Of a DNA stretch of 24,989 nt, positions 9,480 through 18,400 are shown in pieces. Within the stretch, counting starts at the first letter, position 1, and each line of letters begins with the position of its first letter. Position numbers and translations under genes: made by a program. Source of the DNA: Reticulitermes lucifugus (lineage: Eukaryota > Arthropoda > Insecta > Blattodea > Rhinotermitidae); the NCBI GenBank assembly GCA_026260175.1, contig JAKCWW010007495.1:3840-28828 (forward strand). The letters are read 5' to 3'. Below the pieces are notes generated by a model. The model did not search any database, was not told where the DNA came from, and saw nothing but the letters and a program-made list of their open reading frames with translations.

Positions 9480-9515
9480 TTTTTTTCTTTCTTTCTATTT
9501 TCTTTCTTAGTCTGA
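9480..9515. repeat. Poly-pyrimidine (T/TTTC) tract
   Basis: T-rich runs with TTTC repeats. It lies on the 3' side of minus-strand SINE copy B and could be its A-rich tail. TATATTAACCTTTAT just outside it (about 9465-9479) matches TATACTAATCTTAAC beside the other SINE end at about 12 of 15 positions, a weak TSD candidate. Confidence 0.5.
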
Positions 9516-9547
9516 CATCTTCTACCTACTCATGTTAGGTTTAAAGG

Positions 9548-9753
9548 GTTATTTTTGCACCTGATCCCACTCGTTGACACACATTCGACAAGACTCCTCT
9601 GGATGAGGGATCGGCCCGTTGCAGAGGCCTCTACCTGCACAAAAAACAACATACAAAACAGACATCCATGCCCCCGCGGGATTCGAACCCGCATTCCCAG
9701 CAAGCGAGCGGCCGCAGACCGACGCCCTAGACCGCGCGGCGACAAGGATCAGC
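9548..9753 (-). mobile_element. tRNA-derived SINE family 1, copy B
   Basis: The minus strand reads GCTGATCC, then CGCGCGGTCTAGGGCGTCGG, a perfect B-box GGTTCGAATCC, CGCGGGGGCATGGATGTCTG, and the family body GCAGGTAGAGG and CCAGAGGAGTCTTGTCGAA. The head and body are intact. The 3' portion after GAATGTGTGTC diverges from copies A, C and D and lacks GGCCTAGGCC, so this copy has either an alternative tail or an old truncation. The four overlapping ORFs of 61-71 codons here are read-through of the SINE. Confidence 0.8.
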
Positions 9754-9856
9754 ATATATACTAATCTTAACAGATCGAATTTGGAATGTGCCTCTTTTGA
9801 TTAAATTTAAGACAGCGATTATCAAATTAAGTTGTTGGTTTTCCTTACGTCCCACA

Positions 9857-9970
9857 GGTAGGCCTAAAGATAAAATTGTTAATGTGCATGATATGAAGGC
9901 ATATAGGGGCAGTAGAAGTATAAATCGACTCATTCTTAACCTTTACAGTAGATGTGAGTGGTCATGTTTC
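9857..9970 (+). repeat. Fragment of an unclassified interspersed repeat
   Basis: In frame this reads GRPKDKIVNVHDMKAYRGSR and then SINRLILNL. A closely similar peptide (HAMKAYRGSRGIAPLILNLG) is familiar to me from spurious proteins translated from insect repeats. It is a recollection, not a search result. The frame continues without typical coding context, and a TTTTCCTTACGTCCCACAG string before it would pass as a splice acceptor, but no partner exon is visible. Confidence 0.33.
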
Positions 9971-9973
9971 GCA

Positions 9974-10894
9974 GATGATCTGGAATAACAACTTTAGCCA
10001 GGTGTTATATGCTTTAACATTAAGTAGAACTAAGGCAGTGGAGAGTGTCAGTGAAATTTTGAGCACCCAGTTGGGCCGTTTCTAAGACATGGGGTGAGGT
10101 TTCTATTGTGGTAACACTTGTTACAGACCGGTAATGCACATGGACTTGAGACCACTCGAGGGCTTCTGGCTGAAGTACTCTCGGCACTTCAGACGTATTA
10201 CCTTGCTAAAGTGCGCCTGTCATAGAAAGCGCCATGACTGACGTTTCAACTCCAATACCAAGCAGAGCTGGACACAATGCTGGTGAAGATGATGGGGAAG
10301 TTTAGGTTATTTCGAGAGCATGAAGTAACCAGTTCTATTGATGTTTAATCACTTGTAGAATGCTCCTATGAATAAAACACACCCAAAAAGGTGCTATCAC
10401 AACAGCATTAACATGGAATAAACGTGCGTTGAACTCGAGTCCAAATGGCTTATGGTCTATTTGTTAGTCCTAAAGTCCTAAATACTTTCACTATTACACT
10501 AGTGTTACGTTTTTTGTTTCTTCCTGTTTCTTGTGTTTCTTCCAGATTATTTACGAGTCTATGTTTCATCTTCCCTCTGCTTATGCCACTTTCTTTCATT
10601 CATTATCTTTTTGAACCTTCCTTTCTGTCTGTCTCTTAGTTACTCATTCCTCTTTACGTCATTCGCTGAATTTTTCTTCTCTTTCATATTTTTCCTCTTT
10701 CTACATGTCGCTTCTTTTGTGTATCTTTCTTTATTGTTTTCTTTCCCCTGGGAGACACTTAAGATGTCATTCTAGCAGAAACACAGTGCCCTGCTTAAAC
10801 GAATCTTTTGTTTGCGGGGAGCGTTTGGGCACCTCAGTGCCTTAAGTATTTACATCATTTTGTGCAAGCATCTGCTGCTTGCTTTATTCCGGTG
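9974..10894. other. Anonymous DNA with a pyrimidine-rich tract
   Basis: The plus strand at about 10500-10750 is strongly T/C-rich, giving two overlapping low-complexity ORFs (Phe/Leu/Ser-rich) that are not genes. Elsewhere nothing is recognisable. Confidence 0.5.
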
Positions 10895-10908
10895 TAGGGG
10901 CAGTCATT
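10895..10908. repeat. TSD, left, of SINE copy C
   Basis: TAGGGGCAGTCATT is repeated exactly at 11131-11144. Confidence 0.92.
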
Positions 10909-11130
10909 GCTGATTCCAGTGGCATCACGGTCTAAGGCGTGGGTCTGCGGCAGCTCGTTTGCTGGGATTACGGTTTCGAATTGTGAGTGTTGTGTGTGAT
11001 ATCAGGTAGAGGTCTCTGCGACGCGCCGATCCCTCGTGCGAGGAGTCCTACCGAATGTGGTGTGTCTGAGTGTGATCTCGAAACCTCCTCGAGGAGGCCT
11101 AGGCCACTAGAGTTGCCCAGCCATGAAAAA
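10909..11130 (+). mobile_element. tRNA-derived SINE family 1, copy C
   Basis: The copy lies between perfect 14-bp direct repeats and ends in AAAAA. It has the head (GCTGATTCCAGTGGCATCAC, GGTCTAAGGCGTGGGTCTGC), the body (CAGGTAGAGGTCTCTGCGAC, GAGGAGTCCTACCGAATGTG) and the tail GAGGCCTAGGCC. Compared with copy A, about 28 bp are missing just inside and after the B-box: GGTTTCGAAT joins directly to TGTGAGTGTTG. The downstream half of the B-box region is therefore gone and the string itself is altered. Confidence 0.9.
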
Positions 11131-11144
11131 TAGGGGCAGTCATT
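11131..11144. repeat. TSD, right, of SINE copy C
   Basis: Exact second copy of TAGGGGCAGTCATT, directly after the SINE A-tail. Confidence 0.92.
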
Positions 11145-12260
11145 AATTAAGCCTAAAACAAAATAAGTGAATTAATAGTTCCGGGTCTTAAAGTGCGTCT
11201 TTCCATCCGCAATTGCAACTATATGCCTCTCCTTTCGTTACTGGAAGGAATCTGTGAAATACAGACTTTGCAGTATTGACACCCTGAAAATGGAATCCGC
11301 ATCTCTAACGCCTTAATTACTGCCATTTATATGTATTCTTCCGCTTTGGTTGTAGTCATGAGACGGAAAGGGCATTTCAGCATATTAATATCCATAACCG
11401 CATTTTATATATATATTAGCTCACAGGTATTAATGATCCGGCCGTAAATTTAATTATCTTTTGGGCAGTGACGCGTCTGTGCTAAATTAATCGCAGACAT
11501 TCCAGCAGCAGCCAGACTACGCCTCATGTACAATCCATTGCTTTTGTAAATTACACGGTTTGTTGCTTCCCTTTTATTAATGTCTGTTACCGGCTGTCTC
11601 ATTCTGGAAATTTTCACCCCACATGTTTCCACAAAGGTTTATAAATAGTATCGGTTAGCATAAATTTGAATAGATGTAATTCGAGCATACGAGTACCTAG
11701 CGGAAGGTTTAACACCGTGAATACAGTAATTTATTTAAGACTTTATAAAACATGTAAGAAGTTCTGCAAGTTTCGCGAGGGGGAAATTTGTCGCGAGGGT
11801 GGATACTGTATTAAACATTTTACCATCCTCAGCACAGCACTGATGTCGACTTGGATTGTCGTCTCCTAGGTCATGGTACCATGTAGCCTGGCGTGTGAGT
11901 ACCAACCTTACGAAGGAAACAACCAGCCCCATATTCAGGTTATATTGAAAGCAGAAGCATTAAGATCCATCGGAACCTTGTTCATCCCTGCAAGTTTACA
12001 TGGTATCTTAACCAAGAAAATACAAAGTAAATTTTCTCTTTCGTGAAAACCTGACACTTCCGTAATTGCGACTCGAAGAAAGATATGTCATTTAGTATTT
12101 ATTTATTTGACGATGTCATCAGAATTTCATACTACACAGAATCTTATAATGGGATGATGAGCGATGATAAATTGGAAAGGGTTTTTAAGGAAGCAACACC
12201 TCTGTACCTTTAAAGGGACTGAGTACAACCGTGAATAACCTGAAGATTTTCGGTTTGTGT
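11145..12260. other. Anonymous AT-rich DNA
   Basis: Three ORFs of 60-67 codons (11450-11632 minus, 11666-11869 plus, 11735-11932 minus) have no recognisable family and the last two overlap in opposite directions. No repeats with boundaries were found. Confidence 0.5.
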
Positions 12261-12322
12261 TTCGAGATTTGAACCCGGAACCGTCAGATAAGTACAAATG
12301 CTGCCGACTCAACTGCGGCGTT
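12261..12322 (-). repeat. Degenerate tRNA-like head (SINE fragment)
   Basis: The minus strand reads CGCCGCAGTTGAGTCGGCAG (A-box-like GAGTCGGCAGCA), then GGTTCCGGGTTCAAATC with B-box-like GGGTTCAAATC. Spacing between the boxes is roughly tRNA-like. The anticodon region cannot be folded by eye, and the flanks do not continue into SINE family 1 or 2, so this is a different, decayed tRNA-derived fragment. Confidence 0.45.
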
Positions 12323-12330
12323 TAGTTACG

Positions 12331-13609
12331 GTAGTAGCCTATTTTAAAGCAATTCCCCGGAAATTTTGAACATTAACTAAGGGACAGTTAAACATATTTT
12401 TTACATCTTGTATTCTGAAGCAATTGGAAGTACGAATCTGAAAAAGCATAAATTCGCATTTAACAGCGAAATGACTTTGAGCTCTCTTACGTACAGGTTA
12501 ACAGAGACAGGAAGATAGAAGACATTTCCTGCTGCTTTAAACTGAGGTCTCTGAACGTTACTTCATTGCAACTAAAATCCATTACATTCTCCTTCCAAAT
12601 TGTCTTTTATACGTCTAGTTCTCCTGTCAGTTCAAACATGAGAAATGATTACCAAGTTCTAAAAAGAAACAGGTTTAATTTAGAAATGAACGTATTTCTC
12701 ACTTTCTGTGCTAACAGATTGATAATAAGTGACTTGAGAATTTGGTACGTCATGCATGGAACGGATGATGGCCTCAAAATTGATGTAATTAATCAAGGCA
12801 AAGATAAAGAGAGCGCTGGGTTCCGCAGAGACATTCAGATTGCACCTTGAGATCCTTTTTTTTGTAGTGGTTGCTTCTATTTATTTATCACCACAGTTCA
12901 GGTTATGATTTTTAAAGGTAACAAATTATTGAAAGAGGTCTGTGGCCACATTAATTATATCTCTTACTGTATTTGTAAGACTGTGACATATTTTACATGT
13001 CCGCTTTGTAGGCTATGCTACTTCAGACCCAGGAAGTTAAGGTGTATAAATCATTATCTGAAATGAGAAATTTAGAATGAATAATCTTAAAATATCTATT
13101 AAAAAGGGTGTAAGTGTTTTTATTTTTCATACTCTTTTACTGCTCGCTTTCCTAATGCATAAACAGCCCGTAGACGGATGCCAATTGTGTTGCTTAATAT
13201 TTCTATATTTATTATATATGCATATTATTATATGTTGTGTGGACTGAAGCAACAGTACTTTAAATTCGCTCTCAATCCTATATAAGTCACAGCTTTCAGT
13301 TAAAACACGTTCCATATTACGCACGACTTAAGTATTTCACTTAAAACCACTAGCCTCTACGTCATAGATTGACTTGATATTGTAAGAAAACACGACCCTT
13401 ACCTTTTCAACTGATGAAGCCATTTGTACATTTTCAGTGATATAAATTGCACGTGGTCATATAAATGTATTAAATAAGGCCATTTATTTCAATGAAAGTG
13501 AACACACAAGGGGTTGAGACGTAAATACATATCTGCGTGGGACTCTGTCAGACTGCATAACCATAAAATTGAGCAGGGTGTATAATAGGACGTGATGATT
13601 ACGCATCTA
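12331..13609. other. Anonymous AT-rich DNA
   Basis: A 94-codon plus-strand ORF at 12566-12850 and a 65-codon minus-strand ORF at 13127-13324 are not recognised. Nothing else was seen. Confidence 0.5.
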
Positions 13610-13700
13610 TCATTCATGACGTGGGCGTGGTTCGAATCCGTAATTCCAGCACCTTTTTCACGCGAATTCAACGTGCGACTTAACCGTTCGAAACAATGAA
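13610..13700 (-). repeat. Degenerate tRNA-like SINE head
   Basis: The minus strand reads ACGGTTAAGTCGCACGTTGA, then GGTGCTGGAATTACGGATTC and GAACC. The string TGCTGGAATTxxGGrTTCGAA matches the corresponding stretch of SINE family 1 copy A (TGCTGGAATTGTGGGTTCGAA), so this is probably an old relative of that head. The mariner element starts about 10 bp further on. Confidence 0.45.
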
Positions 13701-13710
13701 CTGCTATGTG

Positions 13711-14613
13711 TACGAGGTGCGAAAAAAAACTTCCGGACTGGCTGCGTGGAGCGCTAACCGGATACAGTGCAGTGTTTGGTACCCCTGAGTTGATTTGTTG
13801 TCAACTAGTGTAGGTGAGTGTCACTGTAATAGAATGTTGCGTTTTTTACAACTGACCTTTAAGTAAGTTTGTGTTGAGTGCGTTCTGCGATCGTTGTGAC
13901 CCAGTGAAATGACAGAGGTTAAGGAGCAGAGTATTTGCATACAGTTTTGTTATAACCTTGGGAAAATTTTGGAAAATTTAACACATGCTTAAAATCCTTT
14001 GATATTGATGCTACGAGTAGAACACAAACATTTGAATGGTGTTCGCGTTTAAAACGTGGCACCAATTTGTTGAGGATTTTGAAGATTCAGGTCGCGTATC
14101 TTCAATGCATACCAATGCTATTGTGGGACAGTGCTTCAAGCCACCTATGAAAATAGGCGGCTCGCGATTAGCGATGCTTGTAATATTCTAGGCCTATCAT
14201 GCGATACATGCCTGCGCATATTGACAGAAGATTAAACAGTACGTGGATTGTTGAAGAATTTGTGCTCCGTCTGCTGAGTTACGATCAGAAACTTACCCTC
14301 TTTTTGTGTGATAGGTCCTGCAAGATCAAACCAAGAAAGGCCAGAAGTTTCCTTTCTAAGGTCAGAACAGGAAGTGAAAATGAAACTCCAAGTAAAGGGA
14401 AGAAGATTAGAAGTTATTGCGAAGATTCAAGCTGAAATGCAGGCGATGCTAGGCAGTATCAGGAAACGGGAGTTTCAGAGATGCTGTCAGAAGTGAGAGA
14501 GGGGCTGGTCCCGCTATATAAACTCCGAAGAATACCAGACCGACCTATACACAGTTAAGATTGAAATTTTTATATTGCCCCATTCCGGAAGTTCTTGGCT
14601 CGCGATTCGTGTA
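13711..14613 (+). mobile_element. Internally deleted mariner element
   Basis: The 5' end TACGAGGTGCGA, then AAAAACTTCCGGA is matched, inverted and diverged, by the 3' end TCCGGAAGTTCTTGGCTCGC, then GATTCGTGTA. The shared core is ACTTCCGGA. TA stands at both outer edges, as expected for mariner target sites. The length is about 900 bp against about 1.3 kb for full mariners, because the middle of the transposase is missing. The transposase remnant inside is on the plus strand. Confidence 0.85.
13909..14560 (+). pseudogene. Mariner transposase pseudogene
   Basis: The remnant starts at ATG 13909 (MTEVKEQSICIQFCYNLGK), reaches a stop after 27 codons, and continues across shifted frames. RTQTFEWCSRLKRGT matches the mariner RTQ-FEW-RFK-G helix-turn-helix block. 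YENRRLAISDACNILGLSCD then RILTED matches the second HTH block. WIVEEFVLRLLSYDQK matches the FVPRLLTDDQK linker. A KPRKAR segment is then followed by FLRSEQEVKMK, KGRR and IQAEM...EFQRCCQK, which correspond to the mariner C-terminus (FLFP-LK-KLKGRRF...). The stretch between, which should hold the HDNA and YSPDL-P-D catalytic signatures of the D,D34D domain, is absent. Frameshifts, stops and this deletion mean no active enzyme. Confidence 0.85.
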
Positions 14614-15028
14614 TGTGCTGCTTGCTTCAGAATTAAAAATTCTGCACTTTGCTTACACATACAATTTATTTTTACATTTCTTATCATTCGTGGAATATAC
14701 TACATGAATGATTTCCCTGAATGGAATTGGAAATGCACGTGTTTTCTGTGACGTAAGAACTCATTTTTTAAACATTATTTAAATGACTTTCATGCTTTAT
14801 ATTATTAAACAGCGCGTCCACTTACATCAGCAACGGACAGAATAAGATTGAACTCTGAACACCAAAAATTCGCAACAAATTGCAACAGTAAGTCAACAAG
14901 ATCATATCATGTAGTGTTGTGTCGGCCCATGCATCAGATAGGTAAACCTGTATTTACATGTACGCAGTTCCCAAGGGCAAACTTTACAAGGTTTATATCC
15001 TCTGTCTGGACATAAAGAAACATCATTT
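14614..15028. other. Anonymous AT-rich DNA
   Basis: Nothing recognisable between the mariner and the truncated copy of the 138-bp element. Confidence 0.5.
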
Positions 15029-15039
15029 TAATTTTGATT
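15029..15039. repeat. Candidate TSD, left, of the truncated hammerhead-element copy
   Basis: TAATTTTGATT matches TAATTTTCATT at 15105-15115 at 10 of 11 positions. It is short and AT-rich. Confidence 0.45.
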
Positions 15040-15104
15040 TCAGGCTTCCGCCGCGATGTTGATGAGATCTGCGCTCTTGTAGGATATTACGCGGCGTCGT
15101 GTGG
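15040..15104 (-). mobile_element. Second copy of the 138-bp element, 5'-truncated and inverted
   Basis: The minus strand (CCGCGTAATATCC..., AAGAGCGCAGATCTCATCAA, CGCGGCGGAAGCCTGAAAT) aligns over about 60 bp with 3814-3868, with scattered mismatches. The part corresponding to hammerhead-like motif 3 is missing, as expected from 5' truncation during reverse transcription. Confidence 0.75.
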
Positions 15105-15189
15105 TAATTTTCATTAACAAGCTCCAATATCCCATCTCTAAACGTGCTATGCATCGCTGTGCTTCATGTCTCAACATATTTTAAAGTGA

Positions 15190-15206
15190 AATATAGGGGT
15201 AACCTT
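15190..15206. repeat. TSD, left, of the LINE fragment
   Basis: AATATAGGGGTAACCTT recurs at 15415-15432 with a single extra A. Confidence 0.85.
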
Positions 15207-15405
15207 CTAAAACACGTGATTGAAGGAAAGTTAGAGTTAAGGATAGAAATGACGGGAAGAAGAGGAAGAAGGCGTAAGCAGCTACTGAATGATCTCAAGG
15301 TAAAGAAAAGTTACTGGAAAGTGAAAGAGGAAGCACTAGATCGCGCCCTGTGGAGAACTCGCTTTGGAAGAGACTACAGATCTGTCGTAAGACAGACTAC
15401 AGAAT
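15207..15405 (+). pseudogene. LINE ORF2 C-terminal fragment
   Basis: The frame stays open for 66 codons to TGA at 15403-15405: a basic segment TGRRGRRRKQLLNDLK, then YWKVKEEALDRALWRTRFGR and ending VVRQTTE. This C-terminal block is familiar from non-LTR retrotransposon ORFs of cockroach-like insects (consensus remembered as TGRRGRRRKQLLDDLK...LKEEALDRTLWRTRFGRGYGPVVRQT). It has no start, reverse transcriptase or endonuclease domain. The intact frame and few changes suggest a fairly young insertion. Confidence 0.75.
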
Positions 15406-15414
15406 GATTGAATG
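15207..15414 (+). mobile_element. Severely 5'-truncated LINE (3' end only)
   Basis: About 208 bp between nearly identical 17/18-bp direct repeats. It begins mid-codon-frame (LKHVIEGKLELRIEMTGRRG) and runs to the ORF stop, followed by a short TGATTGAATGAATA tail rather than poly(A), the style of RTE-type LINEs with short-repeat 3' ends. Only the final C-terminal part of the ORF was copied, so it is a dead-on-arrival insertion. The superfamily is inferred from tail style and a remembered peptide and not proven. Confidence 0.8.
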
Positions 15415-15432
15415 AATATAGGGGTAAACCTT
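15415..15432. repeat. TSD, right, of the LINE fragment
   Basis: AATATAGGGGTAAACCTT, partner of 15190-15206. Confidence 0.85.
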
Positions 15433-18400
15433 ATGCGCGAAGTGGCTATGCAGTAACATTAGTTTTATCACTTACCGCACACGTTTGTACTTTTAATCGT
15501 ACAGGTTAACGTACTGTTAACGCTTTAATTTTACGGTAAAGATGTTTCCCCTAAAATCTCGGCCTCTTTTAGTGGCCATCTTGACTAAGTGATTTTATTT
15601 TTTACGCCGTATATCCAAGCGAATATCAACATAGTATCTGCCAATTCTTTATTTCTGGCCATTCACGATCTTCTGTCGACTTATTTCTACGTTTCGTCAT
15701 CTATGAAGCTTATTTATTTCATTACGGATCATTTAACGAGGTTGCCCGTAGACTAAAGGAAGTGGTTGTGGCCTAACTGGGAACACTATTCCTGACAATG
15801 CGTGGGGGACTCAGAAAAACAACAAAGAAGCTCGATCAATATAGCCAGCCACCTCCTGAAAATGAGACATGAAAGTTACTGCTTAAGCCAATGTGCTGTG
15901 TTCTATTGCAGTTACAATGTGTCTAGTCTTAATTTGTAAGGTTTCTTTAATCACACGAGCAACGTGAGGAACGTTTCATGAGTGTAACATCAGCACCAAA
16001 CCTTCTTGTCGTTAAAATCGTCAAAATGTGTCTAATTTTGTGAAACCTGGTGTTCAATATTTACAGTGCATTTATCTAAAATGTATAATTTTGATGATAC
16101 TTGGAGCACCCACAGTGTCGCGAGTAAGTAAGTAAATATTTGTTTATATTTCTTTCTGTATTCATCAAAATCACACTATTTTGTTGTGTCTTCATTTTAG
16201 TAGGTAATCTGACGAATTTGAGAATGAAAAATATTTTACTTGAAATTCAGAAATGTCTGATGGCTTTAGAGTGACTAAAGAAGTTAATCAGACAATGTGT
16301 AATTCCTTTGTAAAGGTATACGTGCTCTGCTTTCTCAGAAACGTCAGCAGATAAGCAAATATTTACAGCAGTTACTGTTAGATGTAATAAAAGAAACATA
16401 CTTATGAAATCGTTGCAGTTGTTTTTGTAGTCGTGTAATGCCATCGTTTACTTTTAGAGAAGGACATAAACTGTGTCAGTAAATAGAAAGCTCAAGAAAA
16501 TAGATGAGCAAAAGGGAATTAAGTAGATGAATAATTTTTACTATGTCCATAACATCGTGACTTCTACATGTCACATGTTGTTAGGGTAGTGAAGTCTAGG
16601 TAGTTACTAGGGACATATGATTAGGATGAGGGGAACAGAAAGTGTATACGTATTTTTGTATAGAAACCTCTTTAAGTAAGAGGTAGGAGGATAAAATTAA
16701 TAAGGAACTTAAGAAGCTAGGTTTTGAGGATGGAATTTGGATGGAACTGTCTGGGGACCGTATAGAATGGCGGGCTTTGATTTTGAAGTGGCAGTAAACA
16801 TCGACTAGCAGGTGGTTTTTAGGCGCTTTTTCATTAGCTGAATTCGAAAAGAAAATACTGACACTGTACCTAAAGAACACACTTGCTTCTGCTCTCATAT
16901 CGCTTGAGTCGCTAAGTGGTAACTCGTATTTACAGAGAAAAACCTGCGGAAGCAAAGTTGTAGAGAAAAGTTAGGAACAAATTTTAGGCCCAAGAAACTT
17001 TTTCCGTTCACACTTACGGTTTTGGAGACATACAAAAATGAAAGAAACCGCCATATTTGTTATGGTGTGCATACAACTACTAACTTGTTTCTTTCCGAAA
17101 TGTACTAAAACTCATGTTTATGTAGAATGCCACGTCTTATTTCCTACATAAATTACATCTGTAAAAAATAATTGTGGGGTCGTCAACTGTTGTTTGACAT
17201 ATGAAGCGTGCTCTTTTGAAATTGAACTGATCCGAAACATATCTCGAATGTACATAAAAGGGTCCACTAATTTGAAAGAGAATATAAATGAAATGCTCTT
17301 GGATTTACGTTAAAAGGCAAGCGACTGTGAAAATACTGCGTAATAAATTTAAGCTGTTGTAACGTTAGCTACTTGGTTTAAATATTTAACAAGTGGAAAC
17401 CACAGAGAACGACTGGTGTTCGCCTGTCTCATTTAAATTACTTTAAGGTTAGCCTAGGCTATCTTACTGAAAGCAAGTACGAGTAGTTCGCTTTGCATAA
17501 ATCGAAGCGTCGTCAAGGCAGGTCAGTTTGATTAGTGGGCCGTCTACAAGCCGCACATACACTGCGCATCAGTATAAACGCTAAAGTTAGACCTTGTGCT
17601 AAAACCATGTGACTGTTAATCAGGAATGTTTAAATAGTCTGCATTTCGCTAATAAATTCTCTATTTTAAAGGCATAATTTTAAGGCACTCTTTGCTCCAC
17701 TTTGGACCTCTAATTTGACAGAAAGATAAAGAGAATTAGGTCACACAATATTCGGGTGAATAATGAATGTGGATGACATATATGGGACATTTGGCAGGTA
17801 TAGAAAAGATGAGGAATAAGTAAAAGGATTTAATCTAGGAACATGAAGAAATGAGACCCCTTGGGAAAACGAGTTGTTTATGAGCTGATTGTGTAAAGAA
17901 TGTGTCTCAGAGAAAGAGGGTGTGTATGGTTGGATTTACCTGGTTCAAGAAAGAGTCCTGTGGTGGGTTCTTGTGAAAACACTAAGTCTGCTCATATATG
18001 GAATACGTAGTGTAGACCTAAGTACAGTAAAATAGCTACCTGTCAGTTCTGATAAAGTTCCTTACCAATATTAAAAACTAGTCCGAAAAACGCGTTTGGC
18101 AAAACATGATATGTAATTTGCCGTATCTAATTGTAAATGAATTTGGGAATGCTAACAGCATAAAGGTGTGACTTTAAATTTTAGAAGTATAATCACGTAA
18201 AATGGGTTAATGTCATTCCACCTGCACCTACACATGCCAAATTGTTTATTCCTTTATCATTTTCACATAAATTTTTGTAACATCTTTCATGATTTTTTTC
18301 AACGCGTGCTGCACGTCCAACCCATCTAATCCTCCTAAATTTAACCAAATGGTAGTGTATGCATATCTCCAGCTTCCAATCAAATCGATTTGGGCAGAAG

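Noticed and set aside
9530-9804. Cluster of overlapping ORFs of 61-71 codons as genes
   Set aside because: All are frames through SINE copy B and its flank on both strands.
9835-9860. Splice acceptor (TTTTCCTTACGTCCCACAG) marking a host exon
   Set aside because: The following frame matches a remembered repeat peptide and no donor site or partner exon could be supported.
14199-14496. Two ORFs of 78 and 62 codons as separate genes
   Set aside because: Both are pieces of the frameshifted mariner transposase pseudogene.
15668-15695. Minus-strand GATGACGAAACGTAG
   Set aside because: Core and GAAACGT are adjacent with no room for stem II.
16596-16955. 119-codon minus ORF, and a DGTVWGPYRMAGFDFE string on the opposite strand, as reverse transcriptase remains
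   Set aside because: No RT motif such as YADD or a recognisable order of domains. The similarity is too short to support.
17220-17260. CTGATCCGAAACATAT
   Set aside because: Incomplete core and no stem II.
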